From Streptomyces panaciradicis (GTDB lineage: Bacteria; Actinomycetota; Actinomycetes; Streptomycetales; Streptomycetaceae): a stretch of 57,248 nt of DNA. Position numbers and translations under genes: made by a program. The stretch covers positions 1-57,248 of the forward strand of contig NZ_JAMGBF010000121.1 in the NCBI RefSeq assembly GCF_023516615.1, written 5' to 3'. How positions within the stretch are numbered: the stretch's first letter is position 1; each line of letters starts with the position of its first letter. The notes beneath the pieces were generated by a model, which made no database searches, was not told the origin of the DNA, and worked only from the letters and a program-made list of their open reading frames with translations. This document shows, in pieces, positions 24,557 through 33,077 of the stretch.

Positions 24557-25510
24557 ATGCGTGACCTGGCGGAGACAGCGCGGCGGTGGGCGGCCGAAGG
24601 CCGGGCGGCGGTGCTCGCGCGGCCCCTCACCGAGCGCGGGTTCGGCGCGCGGCGGCCGGCCGACGCGATGCTGATCGACTCGGACGGGCAGTACACCGGG
24701 CGGCTGTACCGGGGCGCCTTCGACGAGCAGCTCGTCACCGAGGCCTGTGCCGTGCCGCCCGGCCACACGGCCCGCGTGTGCGAGGTGAGCGTGCACCAGG
24801 AGGGCGTCGCGCAGGCGGGCCTGACCTGCGGCGGCCAGGCCGAGATCCTGCTCCAGCCGCTGGGCGCCGTCCCGCCCCGCTGGTGGCAGCTGCTCGCGGC
24901 GGGCGCGGACGTGGCGCTGGTGACCTGGCTGGACGAGGACCGCACGCACGCGGTCAGCACCGTCGTGACCCCGGACGAGGCGGTGGACGGGCCGGACGTC
25001 CCGCCGCAGGCGGCCGTGCAGGCGCGTTCCCTGCTCGCCCGTCACCGCGCCGGACGCGAGGTGCACGCGGCCGACGCCGGACTCGTCCTCGTCGAGACCT
25101 GCCCGGCCGTCCCGCACCTCGTCGTCGTGGGCGGCGGCGAGCTCGCCGAACTCCTCGTCGCCCAGGCCGGCCTGCTCGGCTGGCAGGCCACCGTGACGAG
25201 CGTCGGGCGGGACGCCGAGGAACTGCTCGCCGAGCATCCCGCGGCCGCCTGCCTGATCATGCTCAGTCATGAGCCCGACGTGGACGTGCCCACCCTGCGC
25301 ACCGCCCTGACCACGGGCATCCCGTACGTCGGCGCCCTGGGGTCCCGTCACACCCAGGCCCGCCGCGCCGACGACCTGCTCCGCACCGGCCTCACCGACG
25401 CCGACCTGGCCCGCGTGCACGGCCCCATCGGCCTGGACATCGGCGCCCGCACCCCGGCGGAGACGGCACTGGCGATCTGCGCCGAGGTCCTGGCGGCGCT
25501 CGGGGGCTGA
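24557..25510 (+). CDS. XdhC/CoxI family protein
   Basis: A 317-aa protein with an N-terminal XdhC_CoxI domain (residues about 10-75, ending near LVTEACAVPPGH) and a C-terminal Rossmann domain (LVVVGGGELAELLVAQAG near residue 190, then GIPYVGALGSRHTQARR). The family inserts or sulfurates the molybdenum cofactor of xanthine-dehydrogenase-type hydroxylases. No xdhAB-like genes are next to it, so its client enzyme must be elsewhere. A long in-frame extension upstream has poor codon character and crosses furA, so the ATG at 24557 is chosen. Confidence 0.88.
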   Translation: MRDLAETARRWAAEGRAAVLARPLTERGFGARRPADAMLIDSDGQYTGRLYRGAFDEQLVTEACAVPPGHTARVCEVSVHQEGVAQAGLTCGGQAEILLQPLGAVPPRWWQLLAAGADVALVTWLDEDRTHAVSTVVTPDEAVDGPDVPPQAAVQARSLLARHRAGREVHAADAGLVLVETCPAVPHLVVVGGGELAELLVAQAGLLGWQATVTSVGRDAEELLAEHPAAACLIMLSHEPDVDVPTLRTALTTGIPYVGALGSRHTQARRADDLLRTGLTDADLARVHGPIGLDIGARTPAETALAICAEVLAALGG

Positions 25511-25798
25511 CGAGGACACGAGGGGGCGCGGGGGAGTGGCTGCCGCCTGCGGGGGCCGCCGGCCGCCACCGGCAGGAACGGCTCCGTGGGATGAACGCGC
25601 CGGTGCTCGCGGCCGTATCCCTACGACGGACAGCAGACCGACCCTCCGGAACTTCCCTTGCCCCTCAGGCCGTTCGACCCCGCCGACCGCCGCCGTGGTC
25701 CCCGCGCGGGGCACCCGCCTGCCGATTCCCGGCCCGCGGCCGCCGGTTCTGGGACGCGCCCGGTGGGCCCGGCGGGCCGCGTGACAGGATCGGGCGCC

Positions 25799-26566
25799 AT
25801 GACGGCGTCTGCTCCGGTCCGCGGGCTGCGCGCGGCGGTGTTCGCCGCGCTGTGCGTGCTGCTCGCCGCCGGAGGGCACGCACTGGCGACCGGTACGACA
25901 CCGCCCGTGTGGGTGCAGGCCGCCGGATTCGCGCCGGTCTTCGCCGCCGGATGCCTGCTGGGCGGCCGGGAGCGGTCCCTGGGCGCCATCGGGGCGGCGA
26001 CGCTCGTCGCCCAGGGCGGGCTGCACCTCGCCTTCGACGCCGCGGCGCCGCAGCCGACGATGGTCATGCACGGCATGAGCATGTCCCACGCGCACACCGT
26101 GACACCGCACGCCGGCGCCGCACACGTCGTCGCCGCGCTGCTGCTCACCTGGTGGCTCCGGCGGGGCGAGGCCGCCGTGTGGTCGCTGCTGCGCCGGGCC
26201 ACCGCGCTGGTGCCGGGCCTGCGGGCCTGGTGGCGGGTGCGCGGCGGGGCCGGTCTCGTGCCGGACGCGCGGGACGTCGTACGCCCGTACCCGTGTGCCC
26301 CCCGGCCGCCGCGGCGGACGCTGCTGCGGCACGCGGTGCAGCGGCGCGGGCCGCCACCGGGGACTCCGTACCCCATCTGTCCTCAACACACCTTTCCCGT
26401 ACGGAGATTCACCCACCCATGTCCTCAGTACGCGCCACCCTGCGCCGCGCCGGAGTCGTCACCACCCTGGCCGCCACCGGGCTGCTCGCCGCGGCGGGCA
26501 TCGCCTCCGCGCACGTCACGGTCCACCCCGAGAGCTATGCCAAGGGCGCCACGGACGGCGTCCTGA
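25799..26566 (+). CDS. Met/His-rich membrane protein, paralogue of the gene at 27290
   Basis: A 255-aa frame with three hydrophobic helices (about residues 8-28, 38-53 and 60-80), a Met/His patch MHGMSMSHAH near residue 88, and a fourth helix AAHVVAALLLTWWLRR. It aligns with the protein at 27290 in order and style, including ERxL..I, a Met patch, and RRGPPPGT near the end. The gene probably ends near that point, but the open frame runs 148 bp into ycnI, so the real 3' end may differ (frameshift or sequence error). A copper-binding membrane role is inferred from the Met/His patch and the neighbour ycnI. Confidence 0.65.
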   Translation: MTASAPVRGLRAAVFAALCVLLAAGGHALATGTTPPVWVQAAGFAPVFAAGCLLGGRERSLGAIGAATLVAQGGLHLAFDAAAPQPTMVMHGMSMSHAHTVTPHAGAAHVVAALLLTWWLRRGEAAVWSLLRRATALVPGLRAWWRVRGGAGLVPDARDVVRPYPCAPRPPRRTLLRHAVQRRGPPPGTPYPICPQHTFPVRRFTHPCPQYAPPCAAPESSPPWPPPGCSPRRASPPRTSRSTPRAMPRAPRTAS

Positions 26567-27174
26567 CCTTCCGCGTCCCCAACGAGGAGGACGGCGCCGG
26601 CACCACCAAGGTGCAGGTCTTCCTGCCCACCGGCCACCCGCTGCTCGGCGTGCTCGTCTCGCCGCAGGACGGCTGGACGGCCAAGGTCACGAACACCAAG
26701 CTCAAGAAGCCGGTCAAGACCGACGACGGCACCATCACCGACGCGGTCTCCGAGATCACCTGGACCGGCGGCAGGATCGACCCCGGTCACTACGCGGACT
26801 TCAACGTGGCCTTCGGTCAACTGCCCGATGACACCGACCAGTTGGTCTTCAAGACGCTGCAGACCTACTCCGACGGCAAGACCACCCGCTGGATCGAGCA
26901 GCCCGCGCAGGGGGACGAGGAACCGGAGAGCCCGGCACCGGTGCTGAAGCTGACCGCCAAGGGGGCCGACTCGGGCGCCGACACGGGCGCCGGTGGCACG
27001 ACTCCGCTGCCGGAGAGCTCGAAGAGCGCCGCGAGCACCGGGTCCACGGCGTCCGCCAGTGACTCCACCGCGCGCGGACTCGGCGTCGCCGGCCTCGTCG
27101 TCGGCGTCCTGGGGCTGGCGGCGGCCGGCTTCGCGCTCGCCCGCGGCCGTGACGGCGGGGCCCGTCCGGAATAG
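26419..27174 (+). CDS. YcnI family (DUF1775) copper-binding protein
   Basis: A 251-aa membrane-anchored extracytoplasmic protein. A signal peptide ends IASA just before HVTVHPESY, so the mature N-terminus is His, which in YcnI proteins forms the mono-histidine copper site. The domain runs to about residue 170 (EITWTGGRIDPGHYADF). A Ser/Thr/Ala linker follows, then a C-terminal TM helix (VAGLVVGVLGLAAAGFALARG) and a basic end. In bacteria ycnI usually lies with other copper genes, and here it is between two Met-rich membrane proteins and before an ECF sigma factor. Confidence 0.9.
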   Translation: MSSVRATLRRAGVVTTLAATGLLAAAGIASAHVTVHPESYAKGATDGVLTFRVPNEEDGAGTTKVQVFLPTGHPLLGVLVSPQDGWTAKVTNTKLKKPVKTDDGTITDAVSEITWTGGRIDPGHYADFNVAFGQLPDDTDQLVFKTLQTYSDGKTTRWIEQPAQGDEEPESPAPVLKLTAKGADSGADTGAGGTTPLPESSKSAASTGSTASASDSTARGLGVAGLVVGVLGLAAAGFALARGRDGGARPE

Positions 27175-27289
27175 CGACCGCGGCGCCTCTTCCTCGTGGC
27201 CGGGGTCCGGGCTGTGAGATGAGCGCGGTGCCTGTGGGTTTCCGTACCTTCCGCCGACGGCCGGATCCCCGGTGTGAGGATGAGGCGCC

Positions 27290-28210
27290 ATGACAGCAGG
27301 GTGGTGTTCACGCACGGTGCGGGCCGCGGTGTTCGCGGCCGTCTGCGTGCTGCTCGCCGCCCTGGCGCACGAGGTGATGTCCGGCGGCCGGGTGCCCGCG
27401 TGGGCCCTGGCCGCCGGCGCGGCCGCGACCGGCGCCGCCGGCTGGTGCCTGGCAGGCCGGGAGCGCGGCCCCGCGCTGATCGTGCCCGTCGTGGTCGGCG
27501 CCCAGGCGGTCCTGCACGCGGCGTTCTCGTACGCGCGATCGGCGGCGGAGAGCGGCGGCGGCGCGCCGGACACCATGCCCGGGATGGACATGGGCGGCGG
27601 GGCCTCCGTCGCTTCCATGGGCGGAACGGGCACGGGCGGCGGGGCCTCCGTCGCCTCCATGGCCGGGATGGACATGGGCGGCGGGGCCTCCGTCGCTTCC
27701 ATGGGCGGAATGGGCACGGGTGGCGGGAACTCCGTCGCCTCCATGGCCGGGATGGACATGGGCGGCGGGGCCTCCGTCGCCTCCATGGGCGGAACGGGCA
27801 CGGGCGGCGGGAACTCCGTCGCCTCCATGGCCGGGATGGACATGGGCGGCGGGAACTCCGTCGCCACCATGGCCGGGATGGACATGAGCGGCCACGGCTC
27901 CATGGGCGGGATGCACATGGGGCACGCGGCGGGCGGTTCCCCGTCCCTCGGCATGCTCGGCGCGCACCTGCTGGCCGCCCTGCTGTGCGGTCTGTGGCTG
28001 GCGCACGGCGAACGGGCCGCCTTCCGCATCCTGCGCGCCGTCGGCGCCCGGCTGGCGGCACCGCTGCGTCTGCTGCTCGTCCCGCCGCCGAGCCCGCACC
28101 ACACCCGTCCGCGCTTCGGCCGCCCGCGCTCCGACCGGGCGCCGCGCCTGCTTCCGCTCGTCCACACGATCACCTCTCGGGGTCCGCCGGTGGGCACCGC
28201 TGTCGTCTGA
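27290..28210 (+). CDS. Met-rich repeat membrane protein
   Basis: A 306-aa protein with three N-terminal hydrophobic helices (about 10-30, 40-56 and 62-82), then eight tandem 14-residue units rich in Gly and Met (residues 96-207), a His/Met stretch GGMHMGHA, a fourth helix (LGAHLLAALLCGLWLAHG) and a Pro-rich end with SRGPPVGT. The units alternate between MAGMDMGGGxSVAS and MGGTGTGGGxSVAS. Methionine clusters of this kind often bind Cu(I), so a periplasmic copper buffer is a fair guess but unproven. Same topology as the protein at 25799, with which it shares 19 of 23 bases around the start. Confidence 0.8.
   Translation: MTAGWCSRTVRAAVFAAVCVLLAALAHEVMSGGRVPAWALAAGAAATGAAGWCLAGRERGPALIVPVVVGAQAVLHAAFSYARSAAESGGGAPDTMPGMDMGGGASVASMGGTGTGGGASVASMAGMDMGGGASVASMGGMGTGGGNSVASMAGMDMGGGASVASMGGTGTGGGNSVASMAGMDMGGGNSVATMAGMDMSGHGSMGGMHMGHAAGGSPSLGMLGAHLLAALLCGLWLAHGERAAFRILRAVGARLAAPLRLLLVPPPSPHHTRPRFGRPRSDRAPRLLPLVHTITSRGPPVGTAVV
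27575..27910 (+). repeat. 42-bp tandem repeat, 8 copies, inside a Met-rich gene
   Basis: Eight in-frame 42-bp units start at 27575, 27617, 27659, 27701, 27743, 27785, 27827 and 27869, encoding 14 residues each. Two unit types alternate in the first six units, giving an 84-bp higher-order period; the last two are both of the Met-rich type. Confidence 0.95.
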
Positions 28211-28263
28211 CGACAGCCGGAGCCACCCACCCACCTCACCCGCTCACCCGAGAAGGACATCGG

Positions 28264-28866
28264 ATGACCACCCCTGCCCTGACTGAGGCATGCCCGACAA
28301 CGGACGGCACACCTGGCGAGCCGGCCGCGCGCGACGAGGCGGCGACCGCCTGGGCGCTGGCCGCGCGGGCCGGCGACCCGGACGCCGTCGAGCACTTCGT
28401 ACGCGCGCTGCACCGCGACGTCCTGCGCTACGTCGCCCACCTGTGCGCCGACCCGCAGGCCGTCGACGACCTGGCCCAGGAGACCTTCCTGCGCGCCCTC
28501 GGCAGCCTCCACCGCTTCGAGGGCCGCTGCTCGGCCCGCGCCTGGCTGCTGTCCATCGCCCGCCGCGCGGTCGTCGACGGCTACCGCCGCGCCTCGGCCA
28601 GGCCCCGCCTGGCGGACCGCCCGGACTGGCAGCTGGCGGCCGAGCACGCCCAGCCCCGGGGCCTTCCCGGCTTCGACGACGGGATCGCGCTGCTGGACCT
28701 GCTCGCCGCGCTGCCCGCCGAGCGCCGTCAGGCCTTCGTCCTGACCCAGCTGCTGGGGCTGCCGTACGCGGAGGCGGCGGCGCTGAGCGGCTGCCCGGAG
28801 GGGACGGTCCGCTCCCGGGTGGCGAGGGCACGGGCCACCCTGGCGGGGGAGCTGGAGCTCGCCTAG
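28264..28866 (+). CDS. ECF-type RNA polymerase sigma factor
   Basis: A 200-aa group 4 sigma factor. Region 2 shows YVAHLCADPQAVDDLAQETF and ARAWLLSIARRAVVDGYRR; region 4 shows LPAERRQAFVLTQLLGLPY, AEAAALSGCPEGTVRSRVAR. There is no zinc-binding anti-sigma gene next to it; the following gene is on the other strand. The ATG at 28264 follows GAGAAGGAC. Placed right after the YcnI and Met-rich genes on the same strand, it may control them in response to copper or envelope stress, which is inference. Confidence 0.9.
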   Translation: MTTPALTEACPTTDGTPGEPAARDEAATAWALAARAGDPDAVEHFVRALHRDVLRYVAHLCADPQAVDDLAQETFLRALGSLHRFEGRCSARAWLLSIARRAVVDGYRRASARPRLADRPDWQLAAEHAQPRGLPGFDDGIALLDLLAALPAERRQAFVLTQLLGLPYAEAAALSGCPEGTVRSRVARARATLAGELELA

Positions 28867-29014
28867 CCGCCGCCGGGGGGCAGGGGCGGCTGCGGGGGAC
28901 GGCGCCCGACGGCCGAGCCGAGCGGTGGCCGGGGTGCCCCCTCCGGGGGTGCGTGCCCGGGCCCGTGTCGCCGGACTGGTCCCGGCCACGAGCCCGGCAC
29001 CCGGGCTGGTCAGG

Positions 29015-32000
29015 TCACCGGCGCAGTCCCCGGATCAGCCCCGCGGCGACCCCGGCGGCGCCCACCCCGACCCCGCCGAGCGCCAGGGCCTTGCCCAGGC
29101 GTCCCGGCGGGGCGGGCCGCGCCTTCGGGCCGACGCCGTACGCGCTGCCGTACCGGCCGTCGGGCAGTGCCGCGGCGAGCAGTTCCGCCACGTGCACGGC
29201 CTCGTGGCCGCCGCTGTCGAACTCGTGCACCTGGGTGCGGCAGCTGAACCCGTCCGCGAGGACCACGGTCGAGGGGTCCTCCTCCCGCAGCCGCGGCAGC
29301 AGCACCCGCTCGGCGCATGCCTCGCTGACCTCCAAGTGCCCCCGTTCGAAACCGAAGTTGCCCGCGAGCCCGCAGCACCCGGACTCCAGGCGTTCGACGT
29401 CCACCCCGGCCCGCCGCAGCAGTTCCTGGTCGGACTCCCAGCCGAGGACCGCGTGCTGGTGGCAGTGCACCTGCGCCACCGCCCGTGCCGACCTGTCCGG
29501 CACCTGGGGCGGTTCGTAGCCGGGGCTGTGGTCGACGAGCAGTTCCGCGAGCGTCACCGTCTGCTCGCTCAGCCTGCGCACGTCCCGGTCGCCGGGGAAC
29601 AGCTCGCCCATGTCCGACCGGAAGACGGTGGTGCAGCTCGGTTCCATCCCGACCACGAGCCCGCCGGAGCGCGCATGCCCGGCGAGCGCCCGCACGGTCC
29701 GCTTCAACACCCGCTCGGCAAGGCCCAGTTGGCCGGTCGAGATCCATGTCAGGCCGCAGCACAGTGGTTCCTGCGGCAGCACCACCCGCCACCCGGCCCG
29801 CTCCGTCAGCTCCACCGCGGCCTGCCCGATGTGCGGGTGGAAGAAGTTGGTGAAGGTGTCCGGCCACAGCAGCACGCTCCCGCGCGACCCGTCGCCGTAC
29901 GTCTCCCGCCGTCCCGCGAACCACTGCTGCAGCGTCCGGTGCGCGAACAGCGGCACCTCGCGGTCCTCGACCCCGGCGACGGCCACGGCGGCCCCGGACA
30001 GCCCCGGCGTGTGGGTGAGCGCGTTGACGGCCGGCCCGAGCCGGGCGCGGCCGACGGCCTGGGCCACGGCCGGCAGCCAGCCCATCGACCAGTCGGAGCG
30101 CGGCCTGCGCCAGGGGCGCCCCTCGTAGTGGTGAGAGAGGAACTCCGCCTTGTAGGTGGCCATGTCGACGTCGGCCGGGCAGTCCTTCTTGCAGCCCTTG
30201 CACGCCAGGCACAGGTCGAGCGCGTCCCGTACCGCCTCCGACCGCCAGCCGTCCCGGATCGCGCTGTCCCCGTGCCCGTCGATCATCTCGAACAACAGCC
30301 GGGCCCGGCCCCGCGTCGAGTGCTCCTCCTCCCGGGTGACCTGGTAGGAGGGGCACATCACGGAGCCGCCCGAGTTGGTCAGCTGCCGGCACTTGCCCAC
30401 GCCCACGCACCGGTTGGCGGCCTCCGTGAACGTCCCGCCGTCGTCGGGGAAGCGGAAGTGCAGGTCGCGTTCGACGTACGGCGCCCAGTCGCCGCCCAGG
30501 CGCAGGTTCTCGTCGAGCCGGTAGGGGGCCACGACCTTGCCGGGGTTCATCCGGTTCAGCGGGTCGAAGACGGCCTTGAGCCGCCCGAACGCCTCGACCA
30601 GGTCGTCGCCGAACATCCGCCCCAGCAGCTCGCCCCGGCTCTGTCCGTCCCCGTGCTCCCCGGAGAAGGACCCGCCGAACTCCACGACCAGGTCGGCCGC
30701 CCGCTCCATGAACCGCCGGTAGCCGGCCACGCCGTCCGCGGTGTACAGGTCGAAGGGGATGCGGGTGTGCACGCAGCCCTGCCCGAAGTGGCCGTAGAGG
30801 CTGGGCCCGGTGTCGCTGAGGTAGCCGAACTCGTCGAAGAGGCGGCGCAGTCGGCGCAGGTAGTCGCCGAGCCGGTCCGGCGGCACCGCCGAGTCCTCCC
30901 AGCCCTCGAAGGTGTCCGGCTTCCCGGGGACGTGCGCGGTGGCGCCGAGTCCGGCCTCCCGGACCTGCCACAACTCGTCCTCGTGGGTGGGGTCGTCGAG
31001 GAAGGCGACCTCGGCGTCGTGCTCGGACTCGTGCAGCCCGTCCAGCATCCGCTGCGCCGCCTCGTCGGCCTCCTCGGCCGTGTCCCCGCCGAACTGCACC
31101 ATCAAGAAGGCTTTCCCCTGGGGCAGTTCGGCGCGCGCCTTCGGGTTGAGGCCCTTGATCCGCTCGTCCTTCAGCAGCAGCGCGTCGACGCCCTCCAGGG
31201 CGATCGGCTCGTACGGCAGGATCGTCGGCACGGCGTCGGCGGCCACGGAGATCTCCGGGAACCCGAGCACCACCAGCGTCCGTTCCTTCACCACGGGCAC
31301 CAGTTCCAGCTCCGCCCGCACCACGGTCACCAGGGTCGACTCGCTGCCGACGAGCAGTCCGGCGACGTCGAAGCCGTACTCGGGAAGCAGCGAGTCCAGG
31401 TTGTAGCCGGAGACCCGGCGCGGGATGCCGGGGTAGCGGCGGCGCACCTCGTCGCCGTACCGGTCCCGCAGGGCGCGCAACCGCCGGTAGACGGCGGCCC
31501 GCAGATCGCCCTGCCGCTCGATCTCGGCGTACTCCTCGTCGCTCGTCTCCCCGCACCAGAAGCGGGTGCCGTCGTAGAGCAGAACCTCCAGGCGGGCGAT
31601 GTTGTCGACGACCTTGCCGTACGCCTGCGCGGTGGCGCCGCAGGAGTTGTTGCCGATCATGCCGCCGATGCAGCAGTTGGCGTGGGTGGCCGGCTCGGGG
31701 CCGAACCGCAGGCCGTGCGGGGCGAGTTGGCGATTGAGGTCGTCCAGGACGATGCCGGGCTGTACGACACAGGTCCGCGCGTCCGGGTCCACGGACTCCA
31801 GCTTGTTGCAGTACTTGGACCAGTCGATCACCACGGCCGTGTTGGTGCACTGCCCGGCCAGACTGGTCCCGCCGCCCCGCGACAGCACCGGCGCGTCGTG
31901 CTCGCGCGCGACGGCCACCGCCTCGGCGGCGGCCTCGGGCGTACGGGGCACGACCACGCCGATCGGGGTCTGCCGGAAGTTCGAGGCGTCGGTGGCGTAC

Positions 32001-32137
32001 GCGGCCCGGCTCCCGGCGTCGAAGCGGACCTCGCCGTCGACCCTGTCGCGCAGCGCGGCCTCCAGCTTCGAGGAGTCGACGGGCGTCGCCGCGCCCTCGC
32101 GACGCACGACGGGTTCGGGCAGATCCAGCGCGCCCAT
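29015..32137 (-). CDS. FAD-linked oxidase/Fe-S protein, D-2-hydroxyacid dehydrogenase (YdiJ-like)
   Basis: A 1040-aa single-chain enzyme. It has an FAD-binding type 4 domain (about 55-280; SRGGGTSLAGQ, CCIGGMIGNNSCG), FAD-oxidase C domain (about 290-570; GEHGDGQSRG), a Fe4S4 region with CVGVGKC...CPSY and CLACKGCKKDCP (about 610-700), and a C-terminal CCG domain (CCGL, SGCCGLAGNFG). This architecture and length match YdiJ-type D-2-hydroxyglutarate or D-lactate dehydrogenases feeding electrons to the respiratory chain. A hydrophobic Gly/Ala helix near the end (ALGGVGVGAAGVAAGLIRG) is unusual. The ATG has a GGAGGG site. Confidence 0.9.
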   Translation of the reverse strand: MGALDLPEPVVRREGAATPVDSSKLEAALRDRVDGEVRFDAGSRAAYATDASNFRQTPIGVVVPRTPEAAAEAVAVAREHDAPVLSRGGGTSLAGQCTNTAVVIDWSKYCNKLESVDPDARTCVVQPGIVLDDLNRQLAPHGLRFGPEPATHANCCIGGMIGNNSCGATAQAYGKVVDNIARLEVLLYDGTRFWCGETSDEEYAEIERQGDLRAAVYRRLRALRDRYGDEVRRRYPGIPRRVSGYNLDSLLPEYGFDVAGLLVGSESTLVTVVRAELELVPVVKERTLVVLGFPEISVAADAVPTILPYEPIALEGVDALLLKDERIKGLNPKARAELPQGKAFLMVQFGGDTAEEADEAAQRMLDGLHESEHDAEVAFLDDPTHEDELWQVREAGLGATAHVPGKPDTFEGWEDSAVPPDRLGDYLRRLRRLFDEFGYLSDTGPSLYGHFGQGCVHTRIPFDLYTADGVAGYRRFMERAADLVVEFGGSFSGEHGDGQSRGELLGRMFGDDLVEAFGRLKAVFDPLNRMNPGKVVAPYRLDENLRLGGDWAPYVERDLHFRFPDDGGTFTEAANRCVGVGKCRQLTNSGGSVMCPSYQVTREEEHSTRGRARLLFEMIDGHGDSAIRDGWRSEAVRDALDLCLACKGCKKDCPADVDMATYKAEFLSHHYEGRPWRRPRSDWSMGWLPAVAQAVGRARLGPAVNALTHTPGLSGAAVAVAGVEDREVPLFAHRTLQQWFAGRRETYGDGSRGSVLLWPDTFTNFFHPHIGQAAVELTERAGWRVVLPQEPLCCGLTWISTGQLGLAERVLKRTVRALAGHARSGGLVVGMEPSCTTVFRSDMGELFPGDRDVRRLSEQTVTLAELLVDHSPGYEPPQVPDRSARAVAQVHCHQHAVLGWESDQELLRRAGVDVERLESGCCGLAGNFGFERGHLEVSEACAERVLLPRLREEDPSTVVLADGFSCRTQVHEFDSGGHEAVHVAELLAAALPDGRYGSAYGVGPKARPAPPGRLGKALALGGVGVGAAGVAAGLIRGLRR

Positions 32138-32196
32138 GGAGCCCTCCTTCGATCACGGACACGGCCGCAACGGCACGGGAGCGCCGGGTACCCCGG

Positions 32197-32448
32197 CGGC
32201 GGAGGGCCATCCGCCCCGAGGCAGCGGAGGGTCGTCCGTCCCGAGGCAGCCGGAGGGCCATCTGTCCCGAGGCAGCGGAGGGTCGTCCGTCCCGAGGCAG
32301 CGGAGGGTCGTCCGTCCCGAGGCAGCGGAGGGTCATCTGTCCCGAGGCAGCGGAGGGTCGTCCGTCCCGAGGCAGCGGAGGGTCATCTGTCCCGAGGCAG
32401 CGGAGGGTCGTCCGTCCCGAGGTAGCCGGAGGGCCATGCGCCCCCCGG
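32197..32448. repeat. 25/26-bp minisatellite array, about 10 copies
   Basis: Tandem units start at 32197, 32222, 32247, 32273, 32298, 32323, 32348, 32373, 32398 and 32423. The core is GGAGGGTCGTCCGTCCCGAG, preceded by CAGC, with TCATCTGT variants alternating with TCGTCCGT. The array ends exactly at the marR stop codon and lies upstream of the dehydrogenase gene. No stop codons occur on either strand because of the base content, so frames through it are not coding evidence. Confidence 0.93.
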
Positions 32449-32952
32449 CTACGCCTCCTCGGTCTCGCCGGCGAGCTCCGGCATCAGGCCCCGCATGGCC
32501 TCGCGCTGATCGGGGCCCATCACATGGGTCAGGGCCCGGGTGACGGTCGTGGCGAGGGTGCCGGAGGCGTCGCGCAGCAGCCGGCGGGCCTTGTCGGTGA
32601 GGGCGACCTCGATGCCCCGCTTGTCGCCGCAGACCGACTTGCGGGTGACGAGCCCGGCGTGCTGGAGGCAGGCGATCTGGTAGGTCAGCCGGGTCTTGGG
32701 GCGGCCGAGAAGCTCCGCGACGCGCGTCATGCGCAGGCCCGACGCGGGCTGTTCGGCGAGCAGGCACAGGATCAGGAACTCGTCGTGGGAGACGTCCAGC
32801 CGGTCCTTGACGACCGACCGCAGCTCCTGCTCCACCGCGCCCATGGCCGCCAGCATCACCATCCAGGCCCGCAGCTCATCGGGCAGCAGCCCGCCGCCCC
32901 GCAGGGAGGGGCATTCGGGCAGGTCGGTCGGGCGCTCGTCGGGATCGGCCAT
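32449..32952 (-). CDS. MarR family transcriptional regulator
   Basis: A 167-aa winged-helix regulator. The N-terminal 25 residues are extra; the MarR core begins near LRAWMVMLAAMGAVEQEL, with recognition region LRMTRVAELLGRPKTRLTYQIACLQ and wing GDKRGIEVALTDKARRLL. It is divergent from the YceI gene across 125 bp containing three related palindromes, so it probably represses itself and yceI. One cysteine in the wing (KSVCGDKRG) could be redox-active, as in OhrR-like MarR proteins, but that is speculative. Confidence 0.92.
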   Translation of the reverse strand: MADPDERPTDLPECPSLRGGGLLPDELRAWMVMLAAMGAVEQELRSVVKDRLDVSHDEFLILCLLAEQPASGLRMTRVAELLGRPKTRLTYQIACLQHAGLVTRKSVCGDKRGIEVALTDKARRLLRDASGTLATTVTRALTHVMGPDQREAMRGLMPELAGETEEA

Positions 32953-32970
32953 GCGTCGAGTCTACCCATT

Positions 32971-33041
32971 GTCCATTTTTGGACGAGGAGGTTGTCCAGA
33001 TTTGGATAATGGGCTAGCGTGCCAGTCATCCAAATTTGAAC
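32971..33041. promoter_or_regulatory. three palindromic operators between marR and yceI
   Basis: Sites GTCCATTTTTGGAC (32971-32984), GTCCAGATTTGGAT (32994-33007) and ATCCAAATTTGAAC (33028-33041) follow the pattern RTCCA-N4-TGGAY, the third with TGAAC. The middle one overlaps the likely yceI promoter: TTGTCC at 32993-32998 and TAGCGT at 33015-33020. They are the probable MarR binding sites. Confidence 0.8.
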
Positions 33042-33077
33042 CAACCGTTCGCCCACCCCCGCTCCCAGGAGAAGACC

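Noticed and set aside
28925..32425. Plus-strand frame of over 1100 codons opposite the dehydrogenase and through the repeat array
   Set aside because: Antisense shadow, continued through a repeat array that simply lacks stop codons.
32197..32448. CRISPR array
   Set aside because: Units are directly adjacent 25-26 bp repeats with no unique spacers, and no cas genes are nearby.
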